Assembly: GCF_009908165.1 (NCBI RefSeq)
Contig: NZ_JAAAUC010000007.1
Coordinates: 186,001-250,000, forward strand
Reading direction: 5' to 3'
Length of the DNA: 64,000 nucleotides
From: Frigidibacter albus
GTDB taxonomy: Bacteria > Pseudomonadota > Alphaproteobacteria > Rhodobacterales > Rhodobacteraceae
Part shown: one piece after another, positions 26,700 through 35,600 of the stretch
Layout of the letters: every line of letters begins with the position of its first letter
Position numbering within the stretch: position 1 is the first letter of the stretch
Made by a program: the position numbers and the translations under genes
The notes under the pieces: model-generated
Told to the model about the DNA's origin: nothing
What the model saw: only the letters and a program-made list of their open reading frames with translations
Database searches by the model: none

Positions 26700-27701
26700 T
26701 CAGCGGAACCACAGCCCCTCGGCCTTGATCCGGTTGCGGATCATCGCCTCGCGCCGCGGCAAATCCTCGCGGTCGAACATCGCCCGGACCTTCGCGCCCT
26801 TGCCCTGGTAGACGATCTTCTTGATCGGCTCCCAGTCCTTCAGCACCTTCTTCACCGCATTCGGCGCCGTCACCTGTTCCAGCACCTCGACCACACGGTC
26901 GGTTTCCCGCGCGTAAAGCATGGGAAAGGTTCGGTAATGGCAGGTCACATCGCCATCCAGCCCGGCCAGCCCCGGCCCCGGGCGTCCGCCGCCAAGCCCG
27001 TGGATCACCAGCGGCAACGCCACCTGGTCGAGCCAGGGGTCCAGCGATTGCGAGGCCAGCGCGTCGGTCGGCTCATTCCGGATCGCCACCGCATACTCAA
27101 GGAACCGCTGCCCGAACACCGCCGGATCCTTGTAGAAGAACCAGCCCGCGTTGAAATACAGATACCGAGCCCAGTATTCGTCGGGCTGGCTCAGGTCCAG
27201 CGAGCTGGCGTAGTCCAGCCCGAACCGGTCATAGAGCGACTTCCAGATCTCGCCATAGCCCGGGCCATACAGCGGCACCTCGGGCCAGGTCCCCTCGCGC
27301 CGCATCGAGGCCGAGGGGCGGTCGAAATCGAATTCCACCTCGGCCAGCGGCCCGGTGAAGATGGTGTCGGTATCGAAAAACACGAAGGGCACATCCGCAG
27401 GCAGAGCCGCCAGAGCCTCGATCTTGTTGCCATAGGGATAGCTTTGGCCGAACTGTTGGTTCTCGAAGGGGACGATCTCTGCCCCCAGCGAAATCAACAG
27501 CTTGCGCACCGGCTCGGAGATGCGGGGATCGGATTTCCAGCGCGGCCCCGGCTGCGGCTCTGCCAGGATCAGGCGGCCGGCGAAATCGGCGTTCTGCGCG
27601 CGGAAACTGGCGGCCAGCACCACGGATTCATATTCCAGCCGCCCCTGCTGGACCACAGCCAGAACGTTGAAGGCGCGCGGTTTGGGCTTGCGTGCGGCCA
27701 T
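26700..27701 (-). CDS. Glycosyltransferase-like protein with a DxD motif
   Basis: A 333-residue soluble protein. FVFFDTDTIFTGPL (about residues 105-118) looks like the DxD metal/nucleotide-sugar site of a GT-A fold, and the N-terminus NVLAVVQQGRLEYESVVLAA fits the first strand of such a fold. No signal peptide or membrane helix is seen. I do not recognise the family, so a nucleotide-sugar transferase role is inference. It is transcribed alone, downstream of tRNA-Tyr on the same strand, and convergent with hisE. Confidence 0.7.
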   Translation of the reverse strand: MAARKPKPRAFNVLAVVQQGRLEYESVVLAASFRAQNADFAGRLILAEPQPGPRWKSDPRISEPVRKLLISLGAEIVPFENQQFGQSYPYGNKIEALAALPADVPFVFFDTDTIFTGPLAEVEFDFDRPSASMRREGTWPEVPLYGPGYGEIWKSLYDRFGLDYASSLDLSQPDEYWARYLYFNAGWFFYKDPAVFGQRFLEYAVAIRNEPTDALASQSLDPWLDQVALPLVIHGLGGGRPGPGLAGLDGDVTCHYRTFPMLYARETDRVVEVLEQVTAPNAVKKVLKDWEPIKKIVYQGKGAKVRAMFDREDLPRREAMIRNRIKAEGLWFR

Positions 27702-27861
27702 TGCCTGGGGTCCCGGTTGCCAACTGAACTCGCGCAGCGGAGGCGCTGCTGCAGTGCAGTATAGGCAGAAGATGGCGGCGACGGGAAGGCAGTCACGGGC
27801 CCGTCACGCGGGTTTCTTGACCGATGCCTTGGCGTGCTGGGATGCGTCGGAACCGGGGAAA

Positions 27862-27945
27862 TGGTGGGCGACCCTGGAATCGAACCAGGCGTGGGTCTCC
27901 CCGGCGGAGTTACAGTCCGCTGCCGCACCTTGCAGCACGTCGCCC
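27862..27945 (-). tRNA. tRNA-Tyr (anticodon GTA)
   Basis: An 84-base class II tRNA on the minus strand with encoded CCA: acceptor GGGCGAC / GTCGCCC, anticodon stem GCGGA / TCCGC around loop CTGTAAC (anticodon GTA), an extended variable arm, and T arm CCTGG-TTCGATT-CCAGG. Confidence 0.95.
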
Positions 27946-28070
27946 GACGCTGGCGGGGGGATACCGAACGGCCCGGGGGGCGTCAAGCAGCATTTTCGCG
28001 CGGATTCCCGGGGCCCTGCCCGCCTCGGCCTTGCCAGCGGCGGCTGCACGGGCCATTGTCCGCTGCTGTC

Positions 28071-28102
28071 GGAACGCCGATAGGAACGCCTATAGGAACG
28101 GG
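28071..28102 (+). repeat. Three 12-base-period GGAACG repeats before rlmB
   Basis: GGAACG occurs at 28071, 28083 and 28095 with ATA between the units, directly upstream of the rlmB start (28112). The 12-base period does not fit a LexA box (period 11). Function unknown; it could be an operator or a slippage-generated repeat. Confidence 0.6.
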
Positions 28103-28111
28103 GCTTGCGCC

Positions 28112-28894
28112 ATGAAGAAACCCACCTGGGTGATTGACAAGGAACGCGCCCGCCGGGCGGCCGCGGCGGAAACCGTGTGGCTGTTCGGCCTGCACGCGGT
28201 GCGCGATGCGCTGTCCAATCCGGAGCGGGAACGCATCCGGCTGGTGCTGACCAAGAACGCCTATGACAAGCTGGCCGAGGCGGTGACCGCCGCCGGGATC
28301 GAGCCCGAGATCGTCGATGCCCGCAAGTTCGATGTCGAGGTGCCGCTGCAGCCCGACAGCGTACACCAGGGCGCCGCACTGGAGGTGAAGCCGCTGCGCT
28401 GGGGCCCGGTGTCCGAGGTCTGCATCGACGGGCCCGGCAACCCGCTGGTGGTACTGCTCGATCAGGTGACCGATCCGCATAACGTCGGCGCGGTGCTGCG
28501 GTCGGCCGAGGTGTTCGGCGCGCGGGCGGTGATCGCCCCTGCCCGCCATGCCGCGCCGGAAACCGGCGCACTGGCCAAGACCGCCAGCGGCGCGCTGGAG
28601 CGTCAGCCCTATCTGCGCGTCGTCAACCTGGCCGATGCGATGCAGGAGTTGCAGGCGGCGGGCTATGTCCTGATCGGGCTCGCGGCCGAGGCCGATGTGA
28701 CGCTGGCAGAGGCGCTGGCAGAGGTCGGCACCCGCCCGGTGGGCCTCGTGCTGGGAGCCGAGGGGCCGGGGCTGCGCGAGAAGACCCGGACCACCTGCGA
28801 CCGGCTGGCGCAGATCCCCTATACGGGCGGCTTTGGGTCGCTGAACGTGTCCAATGCCGCGGCGATTGCGCTTTACGCGGCGGCCACACGCTAA
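28112..28894 (+). CDS. rlmB: 23S rRNA (guanosine-2'-O-)-methyltransferase RlmB
   Basis: SPOUT-class methyltransferase predicted to methylate the 2'-O of G2251 in 23S rRNA. The ATG at 28112 gives 260 residues. An N-terminal substrate-binding domain (WLFGLHAVRDALSNPER) precedes the knot motifs VTDPHNVGAVLRSAEVFG, LVLGAEGPGLR and GFGSLNVSNAAAIALYA. The frame upstream overlaps the tRNA-Tyr gene and is not coding. Confidence 0.93.
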   Translation: MKKPTWVIDKERARRAAAAETVWLFGLHAVRDALSNPERERIRLVLTKNAYDKLAEAVTAAGIEPEIVDARKFDVEVPLQPDSVHQGAALEVKPLRWGPVSEVCIDGPGNPLVVLLDQVTDPHNVGAVLRSAEVFGARAVIAPARHAAPETGALAKTASGALERQPYLRVVNLADAMQELQAAGYVLIGLAAEADVTLAEALAEVGTRPVGLVLGAEGPGLREKTRTTCDRLAQIPYTGGFGSLNVSNAAAIALYAAATR

Positions 28895-29006
28895 GGTGTG
28901 CTTTCGTGGGCTTTCCCCGGCCCGGGCAGGCTGGCATTCTCTGGGCTGTCCGGCACAGCGCGGCTCTGCCGGTGTTGCCGATTGCCAGTGCCGAATCTGT
29001 CCGATT

Positions 29007-29034
29007 GCCCCTGAACGCCTGCCCCTGAACGCCT
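29007..29034 (+). repeat. Tandem 14-base repeat upstream of the YHS gene
   Basis: GCCCCTGAACGCCT occurs twice head to tail (29007-29020 and 29021-29034), followed by a partial third GAACG. It lies 17 bases before the YHS gene start. Confidence 0.8.
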
Positions 29035-29050
29035 GAACGGAAACCCTGTC

Positions 29051-29530
29051 ATGCTGCCGCGTCCCCGCCTCGCGCCTCGCCGTGCCCTGCACCCTGCCGT
29101 GCTGTTGCTGGTGGCCTTGCTGGGCGCCGGTGCCGCTGGCCCGGCGCTCGCAGACCAGCGCAAGATCGCCTCAGCCTCGGGCGTGGCGCTGGCGGGGCGC
29201 GATGCGGTAGCTTATTTCGCCGATGGCCGCGCCGTGGCCGGCTCTGCCGATCACGCGCTGAAATGGCGGGGGGCGGTGTGGTTCTTTGCGACCGGCAACA
29301 ACCTGTCCGCCTTCGAGATGAACCCCTCGGCCTATGCGCCGCGCTATGGCGGGCATTGCCCGGAATCGGTGATCGCGGGCGACCCGCGCCCCGGCAATCC
29401 CGACCTGTTCGTGATCCGCGAGGGCAAGCTCTACCTGGCCAAAAGCCGCGAGGCGATGGCCCGGATCACGCAGGACCCGGGGCTGATCGCGCAGGCCGAT
29501 GCGGCGTGGAAGAAGCTGCGCGAGCGCTGA
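29051..29530 (+). CDS. Exported YHS-domain protein
   Basis: A 159-residue protein with a basic N-terminus and hydrophobic signal (LLLVALLGAGAAGPALADQ), then a YHS-like domain: GVALAGRDAVAYFADGRAV, WFFATGNNLSAFEMNPSAYAPRYGGHC and KLYLAKSREAM. Related secreted YHS proteins are thought to bind metal. The family usually reads GGYC at the cysteine; here it is GGHC. Alone between rlmB and a candidate sRNA; function unknown. Confidence 0.85.
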   Translation: MLPRPRLAPRRALHPAVLLLVALLGAGAAGPALADQRKIASASGVALAGRDAVAYFADGRAVAGSADHALKWRGAVWFFATGNNLSAFEMNPSAYAPRYGGHCPESVIAGDPRPGNPDLFVIREGKLYLAKSREAMARITQDPGLIAQADAAWKKLRER

Positions 29531-29624
29531 CGGCGCCCTGCGCCCGCGGACGCAACCGGGGCGCAAGCTGGAAAAGATCACGACTCCGCGAGCGTGTCTT
29601 TAACGTCACATTTCCCCTCCTACA

Positions 29625-29721
29625 TCTAATCTTGGAAGGCGACACCGGAACTGTCGTGTTTCTCTTCACTGTCCCTCGTTCCGCCACTGGCGCCCGGGCT
29701 TTTTCGTCCGGGCGCTTTTTT
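29625..29721 (+). ncRNA. Candidate small RNA ending in a strong terminator
   Basis: About 95 bases between the YHS gene and the CoA-binding gene, with no ORF. A weak promoter-like pair TTAACG-N17-CATCTA lies just upstream (29601-29630 region). A CGACA/TGTCG hairpin and an unpaired pyrimidine-rich stretch (TTTCTCTTCACTGTCCC) follow, and an 8-bp terminator closes it. Architecture resembles alphaproteobacterial suhB/MmgR-type sRNAs (hairpin, pyrimidine-rich linker, terminator), but this is a resemblance only. Confidence 0.4.
29690..29721 (+). terminator. Rho-independent terminator
   Basis: 8-bp perfect stem GCGCCCGG / CCGGGCGC with a 10-base loop, then TTTTTT. It lies only 27 bases before the next start codon and too far (160 bases) from the YHS stop to be its obvious terminator, which suggests a separate transcript ends here. 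Confidence 0.85.
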
Positions 29722-29748
29722 CTTGGCGGGCAATCAGCCGGAGCCAAC

Positions 29749-30207
29749 ATGACAACGACCGACACGTTCCTGCGCGACACCCTGCAATCCACCAAGGTGA
29801 TCGCGGTGGTGGGCTTCTCGCCCGACCCGTCGCGCCCCTCGCATTACGTCGCCGAGTACCTGCGCGCACAAGGCTACCGGGTGATCCCGGTCAATCCTGG
29901 GCAGGCCGGCAAGAGCTTCCTGGGCGAGACGGTGGTGGCGCGGCTGGCCGATATTCCGCCCGAGATCGAGGTGGACATGGTGGACATCTTCCGCAAGGCC
30001 GATGCCGTGCCGGGCGTGGTGGAGGAGGCGATGGCCGCGCTGCCGCATCTGCGCACGATCTGGATGCAGCTTGGCATTGCCCATGAAGGCGCCGCCGAGA
30101 CCGCCCGCGCCGCCGGGCTGGCGGTGGTCGAGGATCGCTGCCCCAAGATGGAGATCCCGCGGCTGTTCGGCCGCGCCTCGCCGCTGGAGGGCGTGCCGGA
30201 GGTGTGA
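29749..30207 (+). CDS. CoA-binding domain protein (YccU-like)
   Basis: A 152-residue Rossmann-fold protein. STKVIAVVGFSPDPSRPSHYV contains the nucleotide-binding turn; GYRVIPVNPG, DMVDIFRKAD, IWMQLGIAHE and VVEDRCPKMEIPR match the CoA_binding_2 family. The start ATG (29749) has a GGAG site; the longer upstream frame crosses the terminator. The physiological ligand and role are unknown. It precedes metY, with the MITE-like repeat in between. Confidence 0.88.
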   Translation: MTTTDTFLRDTLQSTKVIAVVGFSPDPSRPSHYVAEYLRAQGYRVIPVNPGQAGKSFLGETVVARLADIPPEIEVDMVDIFRKADAVPGVVEEAMAALPHLRTIWMQLGIAHEGAAETARAAGLAVVEDRCPKMEIPRLFGRASPLEGVPEV

Positions 30208-30213
30208 GCCCCG

Positions 30214-30380
30214 CTTCTTGCCCGGAATCAAGGCGCCTTGGCGCCGCCGGGCAGCGCCCGTCCGCCCCCTCGGGCGGGCGCTTTGCGACGTCAGCCCCTA
30301 GAAATTCTGGGGGGTATGTTGAACCATAAAGTGCCTAGAACCGAGGTCGCTCGCCCACCCGGCGGACAGGCACTGCCCTC
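30214..30380 (+). mobile_element. 167-base MITE-like repeat, copy 1
   Basis: An internal 130-base element (30249-30378) has 18-base near-perfect terminal inverted repeats, GGGCAGCGCCCGTCCGCC at the left and GGCGGACAGGCACTGCCC at the right. A 35-base flank with a GGCGC-CTTG-GCGCC hairpin is part of the conserved unit. An inverted copy of exactly the same length is at 61311-61477; ends are well conserved, the centre is not. No ORF. This looks like a non-autonomous element or a complex intergenic repeat. Confidence 0.75.
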
Positions 30381-30475
30381 TGTCCGCTCCTCCCCCGCCG
30401 TTGCGCGCCGCCGCGGCTTCCCCTAGCCTCCCGCCCGGAACGGTCCGCGGCGCGGATCACGGGAGGAGAGACGGC

Positions 30476-31756
30476 ATGACCCAGGGCTTCGACACACTTC
30501 AGGTTCACGCGGGCACCGCGCCCGATCCGGCCACCGGCGCGCGGCAGGTGCCGATCTACCAGACCACCGCCTATGTGTTCCGCGATGCGGATCACGCCGC
30601 CCGGCTGTTCGGGCTGCAGGAGGTGGGTTACATCTACTCGCGCCTGACCAACCCGACCGTGTCGGCGCTGGCGAACCGGATCGCGGCGCTGGAGGGCGGG
30701 GTCGGGGCGGTGTGCTGCTCGTCCGGACACGCGGCGCAGATCATGGCGCTGTTCCCGCTGATGGGGCCGGGGCTGAACATCGTCGCCTCCACTCGCCTTT
30801 ACGGCGGCACGATCACCCAGTTCAGCCAGACCTTCAAACGCTTCGGCTGGTCGGCGCGCTTCGTCGATTTCGATGACGAGGCGGCGGTGGCCGCCGCCAT
30901 CGACGATGACACCCGCGCGGTGTTCTGCGAATCGATCTCCAACCCCGGCGGCTATGTCACCGACCTGCCGGCGATTGCGGCGATTGCGGGCAAGGCGGGC
31001 ATCCCGCTGATCGTCGACAACACCCTTGCCAGCCCCTACCTGTGCCGCCCCATCGAGCATGGCGCGACGCTGGTGGTGCATTCGACCACGAAATACCTGA
31101 CCGGCAATGGCACCGTCACCGGCGGCGCGATCGTCGATGCGGGCACCTTCGACTGGTCGGCCTCGGGCAAGTTCCCGTCGCTGTCGGCGCCCGAGCCTGC
31201 CTATCACGGGCTGAAGTTCCACGAGGCGCTTGGCGGGATGGCCTTCACCTTCCACTCCATCGCCATTGGCCTCCGCGATCTGGGCATGACCATGAACCCG
31301 CAGGCGGCGCATTACACGCTGATGGGGATCGAGACGCTGAGCCTGCGGATGGAGAAGCACGTCGCCAATGCCAAGGTGGTGGCCGAGTGGCTGGAGAAGG
31401 ACCCGCGGGTGGACTACGTCACCTATGCAGGCCTTTCCTCCTCGCCGTGGAATGCGCGGGTGGAAAAGATCTGCCCGAAGGGGGCCGGGGCGCTGTTCAC
31501 CTTTGCGGTGAAGGGCGGGTACGAGGCTTGCGTGAAGCTGGTCGATGCGCTGCAGCTGTTCAGCCATGTGGCGAACCTCGGCGACACGCGCAGCCTGGTC
31601 ATCCATTCCGCCTCCACCACCCACCGGCAGCTGACGCCGGAACAGCAGCAGGCGGCGGGCGCGGCGCCCAATGTGGTGCGGCTGTCGATCGGCATCGAGA
31701 CTGTCGAAGACCTGATCGCCGATCTGGACCAGGCGCTGACGGCCGCGACGGCCTGA
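30476..31756 (+). CDS. metY: O-acetylhomoserine aminocarboxypropyltransferase/sulfhydrylase
   Basis: PLP enzyme of methionine synthesis that makes homocysteine from O-acetylhomoserine and sulfide. The 426-residue protein shows YSRLTNPTVSALANRIAALEGG, the SSGHAAQ phosphate region, and VVHSTTKYLTGNG with the PLP lysine K206. The DTRSLVIHSASTTH segment near the C-terminus and the length favour MetY over MetB. The ATG follows GGGAGGAG, complementary to the CTCCTCCC loops of the CcsR-type array. Not obviously in an operon. Confidence 0.95.
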   Translation: MTQGFDTLQVHAGTAPDPATGARQVPIYQTTAYVFRDADHAARLFGLQEVGYIYSRLTNPTVSALANRIAALEGGVGAVCCSSGHAAQIMALFPLMGPGLNIVASTRLYGGTITQFSQTFKRFGWSARFVDFDDEAAVAAAIDDDTRAVFCESISNPGGYVTDLPAIAAIAGKAGIPLIVDNTLASPYLCRPIEHGATLVVHSTTKYLTGNGTVTGGAIVDAGTFDWSASGKFPSLSAPEPAYHGLKFHEALGGMAFTFHSIAIGLRDLGMTMNPQAAHYTLMGIETLSLRMEKHVANAKVVAEWLEKDPRVDYVTYAGLSSSPWNARVEKICPKGAGALFTFAVKGGYEACVKLVDALQLFSHVANLGDTRSLVIHSASTTHRQLTPEQQQAAGAAPNVVRLSIGIETVEDLIADLDQALTAATA

Positions 31757-31762
31757 GAGATT

Positions 31763-31792
31763 CGGCCCGCCCTCCGGATGGAAGGCGGGCCG
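31763..31792. terminator. Hairpin between convergent metY and SIMPL genes
   Basis: 9-bp perfect stem CGGCCCGCC / GGCGGGCCG with a 12-base loop, between the two stop codons. No T-tract on either strand, but the position suggests bidirectional termination. Confidence 0.5.
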
Positions 31793-31799
31793 CCTGCGG

Positions 31800-32516
31800 T
31801 CAGTCGTCTGTGTCGTCGAGCTCATAGACCACGGTGACGGAGGCGTTGAGGCTCAGCTCGCCCTCGGCCACCGGCACGCCGGAATCCTTGGCAAAGCTCG
31901 CGGCCCGCATCTCGGGCATCGGCACGCCGTAGTCGACCTGCTCCGAGATCGAGACCACCTCGCCAAGCGTCACGCCAGCAGCAAGCGCGTAAAGCTCGGC
32001 CTTGCGGCGGGCATCGGCGATGGCGTCGCGGCGGGCGTCGTCCATCTTCGGCTCCGGCTCCTGCAGGCCGAAGGTCAGGCCATGGAGGTTGTTCGCGCCC
32101 TGCCCCACGGCAGCGTCGAGGACCCCGCCCAGGCTGTCCAGCGCCCGCACCCGGACGGTCACGTTGTTCTGCGCGATGAAGCCGCGGACCTTCGGGCCCT
32201 CGGGGCCGCCCTGGTAGTTGTCCTCATAGGCCGGGTTCAGGCTCAGGCCGCTGGTCTGGATATCCCGTGCCTCGATCCCGGCGCCGGTCAGGGTGGCCAT
32301 CACCTCGGCCAGCGCGGCAGAGTTTGCCGCCATCGCCTCGGCCGCCGTTGCCGCCTCGGTCACCACGCCCAGGCTGACGGAGGCCATGTCCGGCACCGCC
32401 TCGGCGCTGCCATTGCCGGTCACGGTGATGTGACCCTCATCCGCCTGTGCCAGCGCCGGGGCACCGGCCCCCGCGCCAAGCGCCGCGACCATCGCAACCA
32501 CGTTGAAAATGCGCAT
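31800..32516 (-). CDS. Periplasmic SIMPL-domain (DUF541) protein
   Basis: A 238-residue protein with a signal peptide (MRIFNVVAMVAALGAGAGAPALA) and the SIMPL fold: ITVTGNGSAEAVPDMASVSLGV, IQTSGLSLNPAYEDN, and DARRKAELYALAAGVTLGEV. The start at 32516 has a CCGGAGGA site; an upstream in-frame ATG at 32564 lacks one. SIMPL proteins (YggE/BP26-like) are periplasmic and linked to oxidative stress in other bacteria; mechanism unknown. Confidence 0.9.
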   Translation of the reverse strand: MRIFNVVAMVAALGAGAGAPALAQADEGHITVTGNGSAEAVPDMASVSLGVVTEAATAAEAMAANSAALAEVMATLTGAGIEARDIQTSGLSLNPAYEDNYQGGPEGPKVRGFIAQNNVTVRVRALDSLGGVLDAAVGQGANNLHGLTFGLQEPEPKMDDARRDAIADARRKAELYALAAGVTLGEVVSISEQVDYGVPMPEMRAASFAKDSGVPVAEGELSLNASVTVVYELDDTDD

Positions 32517-32675
32517 TCTGTCCTCCGGTTTGACTGGCATCACATTGGGCGTGTTGCTGCGCATCGCAAGCCGCGCCGGGGGTGTTTTCCTTCACATGTG
32601 CGAAAACCTGCTGTAGGACAGGGGACGCCTGCGGCACCGCCTTTCCCGGGCCTCGCCCCCAGCCAGAGCCATGGA

Positions 32676-35600
32676 ATGAAACCAGCTTTTGCCCTGAACC
32701 TTTCGCCCGACGGTATCAGCCTGCTGCACCGCACATCCCGCGGCTGGCTGCTGGTCGGGGCCGTGGCGCTGGACGATCCCGATGTGCCGGCGGCGCTTGG
32801 CTATCTGCGCAAGACCGCGCTTGGCCTTGCGCCGCAGGGCTTCACCACCAAGCTGATCCTGCCCGCCTCGCAGATCCTCTATACGGCGGTCGAGGCGCCC
32901 GGCCCCGATGCCGCCAACCGCCGCCGGCAGATCGCCCGCGCACTGGAGGGGCGCACCCCCTATGCCGCCGAGGATCTGGTGTTCGACTGGTCGGGCACCG
33001 GCGGGCGGGTGAATGTGGCCGTGGTCGCGCGCGAGACGCTGGAGGAGGCAGAGGCCTTCGCACAGGAGCATCGCTTCAATCCGGTCTCCTTCGTGGCGAT
33101 GCCCGAGGATGGCACGTTTGCCGGCGAGCCGTTCTTCGGCCAGACCGCCAAGGCCCGCAGCTATATCCCCGAGGGCGAGCGGCTGGTGCGCGACCAGGAC
33201 CCGGTGCGCATTGCCGGGGATGCCGATCTGGCGCGCCTTGCAGCGACCAGCGTGGCCGAGAGGATGGTGGAGGAGGCGGCCCCGGCTGAAGCCCCCGCCG
33301 CAGAGCAGGCGGTTTCCGATGCCGCAGCGCCCGCGACGGACGACAGCGAGATAGTTGCCGCAGTTGATCCCGTGATCGAAGAGACAAGCGCCGAGACGGT
33401 CGCGCAGGCGCCTGTCAGCGAGGCTGACGTCGCAGCCGCGGCTGTTCTGCCGGGCGGCGCCGAGGCTGACATCGCGCCTGACGCAGTCGCACCTGATGCA
33501 GAGGTCGAGCCCGCGGCGAACCTTGAGCCTGAAGAGACCGGCGTGGAGGCCGCAGACGCGGAGCCGCTGGCGGCCGACGAACCCCTTGCCGAAGACATGC
33601 CCGCAGAAGCTCCGGTCGAGGCCGGGCCCGCCGACGCAGGGATGGAGCCGATCGTTGAGGCGGCGACCGAACCTGAGGCCGAGACGCCCGAGGCCGAGGC
33701 GCCCGAGGCCGAGACGGTGGACCCGCCCGCAGCTGCTGCGGCCGAACCGGCCCCCGAGGTCGCGCCCGCCGAACCGACAGACCCGCGCGAGGAACGCCGC
33801 CGGGCCCGCGCCGAACGGCGCGAGCGTGAGGCCGCCGAGCGGGCCGAGGCCGAGGCCGCGGCGGCCCTTGCGCGCCAGCCCAGCTTCGGCTTTGCCGCGC
33901 CGGTCGTCGCTGCGCAGGACGAACCGGAGCGGCCCTTGGCCGGCGTGGCCGCCGAGGCACAGGATCTGCCCGCAGCGTCTGCGCAAATGGGCGCAGCGCC
34001 CTCCGCAGCCGGGGCGCCCGCACCCTTCGGTGCCGGCATCAGCCTTGAAGATGAACACGCGGCCGCTCATGGCGCGGCAGAGGATGCTGCCTTCGCCCCC
34101 ACCGCCGGGGAACCCGGCGCCGAGGATGCCGAGGAAGCCCCCTTCCTTGCCGTCGAGGATGAGGCAGAGGCGGCAATGCCCGCGCCTGCCCCCTTGCCGC
34201 CCGAGCTGGATGCCGACGGTGTGCCCACCCCCTTTGCCGCGGCGGCGACGCTGTCGCCTGCCCCCGCCATGCCCGGGCCGCGTCTGCGCCTTGGCCCCGC
34301 GGCGCCCGAGACCGGCCGAGCCACCCCGGCCAAGCTGGCGGGCGACTCCGGTTCGGTGATCTCGCCGCGGCTTGGGATTGCGGCAGAGCCGCGGGCCGAG
34401 GCCCGCACCGAGCCTGCCACGCGGGCGAAATCCCACGCCTCGGGCCTTGGCAAGGCGGTGATCGCCGCCGGCAAGATGGCCAAGGCCGCCAAGAACGCCC
34501 GTGTCGCCAACCGCCGTGTCGAGGCGGCCCCCGGCCCCGCCGCGCCGCGCAGCCGCACCAGTTCCGAGGCCGAGGCGCTGACGGTGTTCGGTGCCCGGCG
34601 CGGCAAGCCCGCGCGCGGCAAGCCCCGCTATCTGGGCCTGATGCTGACGGCGGCGCTGGTGTTCCTGATGCTGGCGGTCGCGCTGTGGTCGAGCCTGCTG
34701 GAGGACACGCCCACCGCCGGGGCCCCGGCCTCGGAGCCGGTTGCCGATGCCGCGCCGGCGCGGACCGCTGCCGTCGAGTCGCTGGCCGTGGCCCCAGATT
34801 TTGAGGACGTGCCCACCGTCGATGCCATCGAGGCCGACGCGATGACCGAGGCCGAGATCGCCGCCGATGGCGGGTTCGAGGCGATGGAGGCGCCCGCCGA
34901 CGAGATGGCCGAGGCACCGACCGACCTGCCGACCGACCTGCCTGTCGACCTGCCTGTCGATCTGCCCGAGGACCTCCCCACCGAGCCGGAGGACGGCCTC
35001 GCCGGGCAACTGGCCGATGATCTGGCGGCCGCGCCAGAGACGTTGCCGCAAGAGGCACCGGTTCCCGGAAGCACCGCGCCGGATGCCGCCGCTGCTGCCG
35101 CGATTGCCGCAGCCGGCGTGGGCGCGGCGGGTGAGCTGGCCAATGGGCTCGCCGCGGCCGATATCGCCACCGCCGCACCCGAGGTGCCCGCCGATGCCGC
35201 TGGCGGCCCGGTGCCCGACGCCTCGGAGGGCCTGCCGCCCCGCCCCGCCGATCCTGCCGTGACCGAACGCAGTGCCGAGGCGCTGCTCGACACCACCGCC
35301 CTGACGGCCGACCCGCTGCCCGCGCCGCCGCAGCCGCCGCTGCCTTATGGCACCGGCTTCCAGTTCGGCGAAGACGGCCTTGTCGTCGCCACGCCCGATG
35401 GCGCGCTGACGCCCGAAGGCGTGACCGTGGTGGCCGGGGCGCCGACGCTGGTGCCGCCCGCGCGGCCCGCGGCCGTGGCCGCGGCGGCAGCCGAAGCGGT
35501 GCCGCCCGCGCAGTCCGACCCGGCAGCGGCCGAGGCGGCGGTCGCGGAGGCCGTCGCCGAGGGCGCAGCGGCGCCTGAAGCTGGCTCCGCGGTCTCTGTC

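Noticed and set aside
28071-28102. LexA box in the GGAACG repeats before rlmB
   Set aside because: The repeat period is 12 bases; the GAAC-N7-GAAC box needs 11.
30381-30475. SAM riboswitch upstream of metY
   Set aside because: The 95-base leader shows no SAM-II or SAH riboswitch core that I can recognise.
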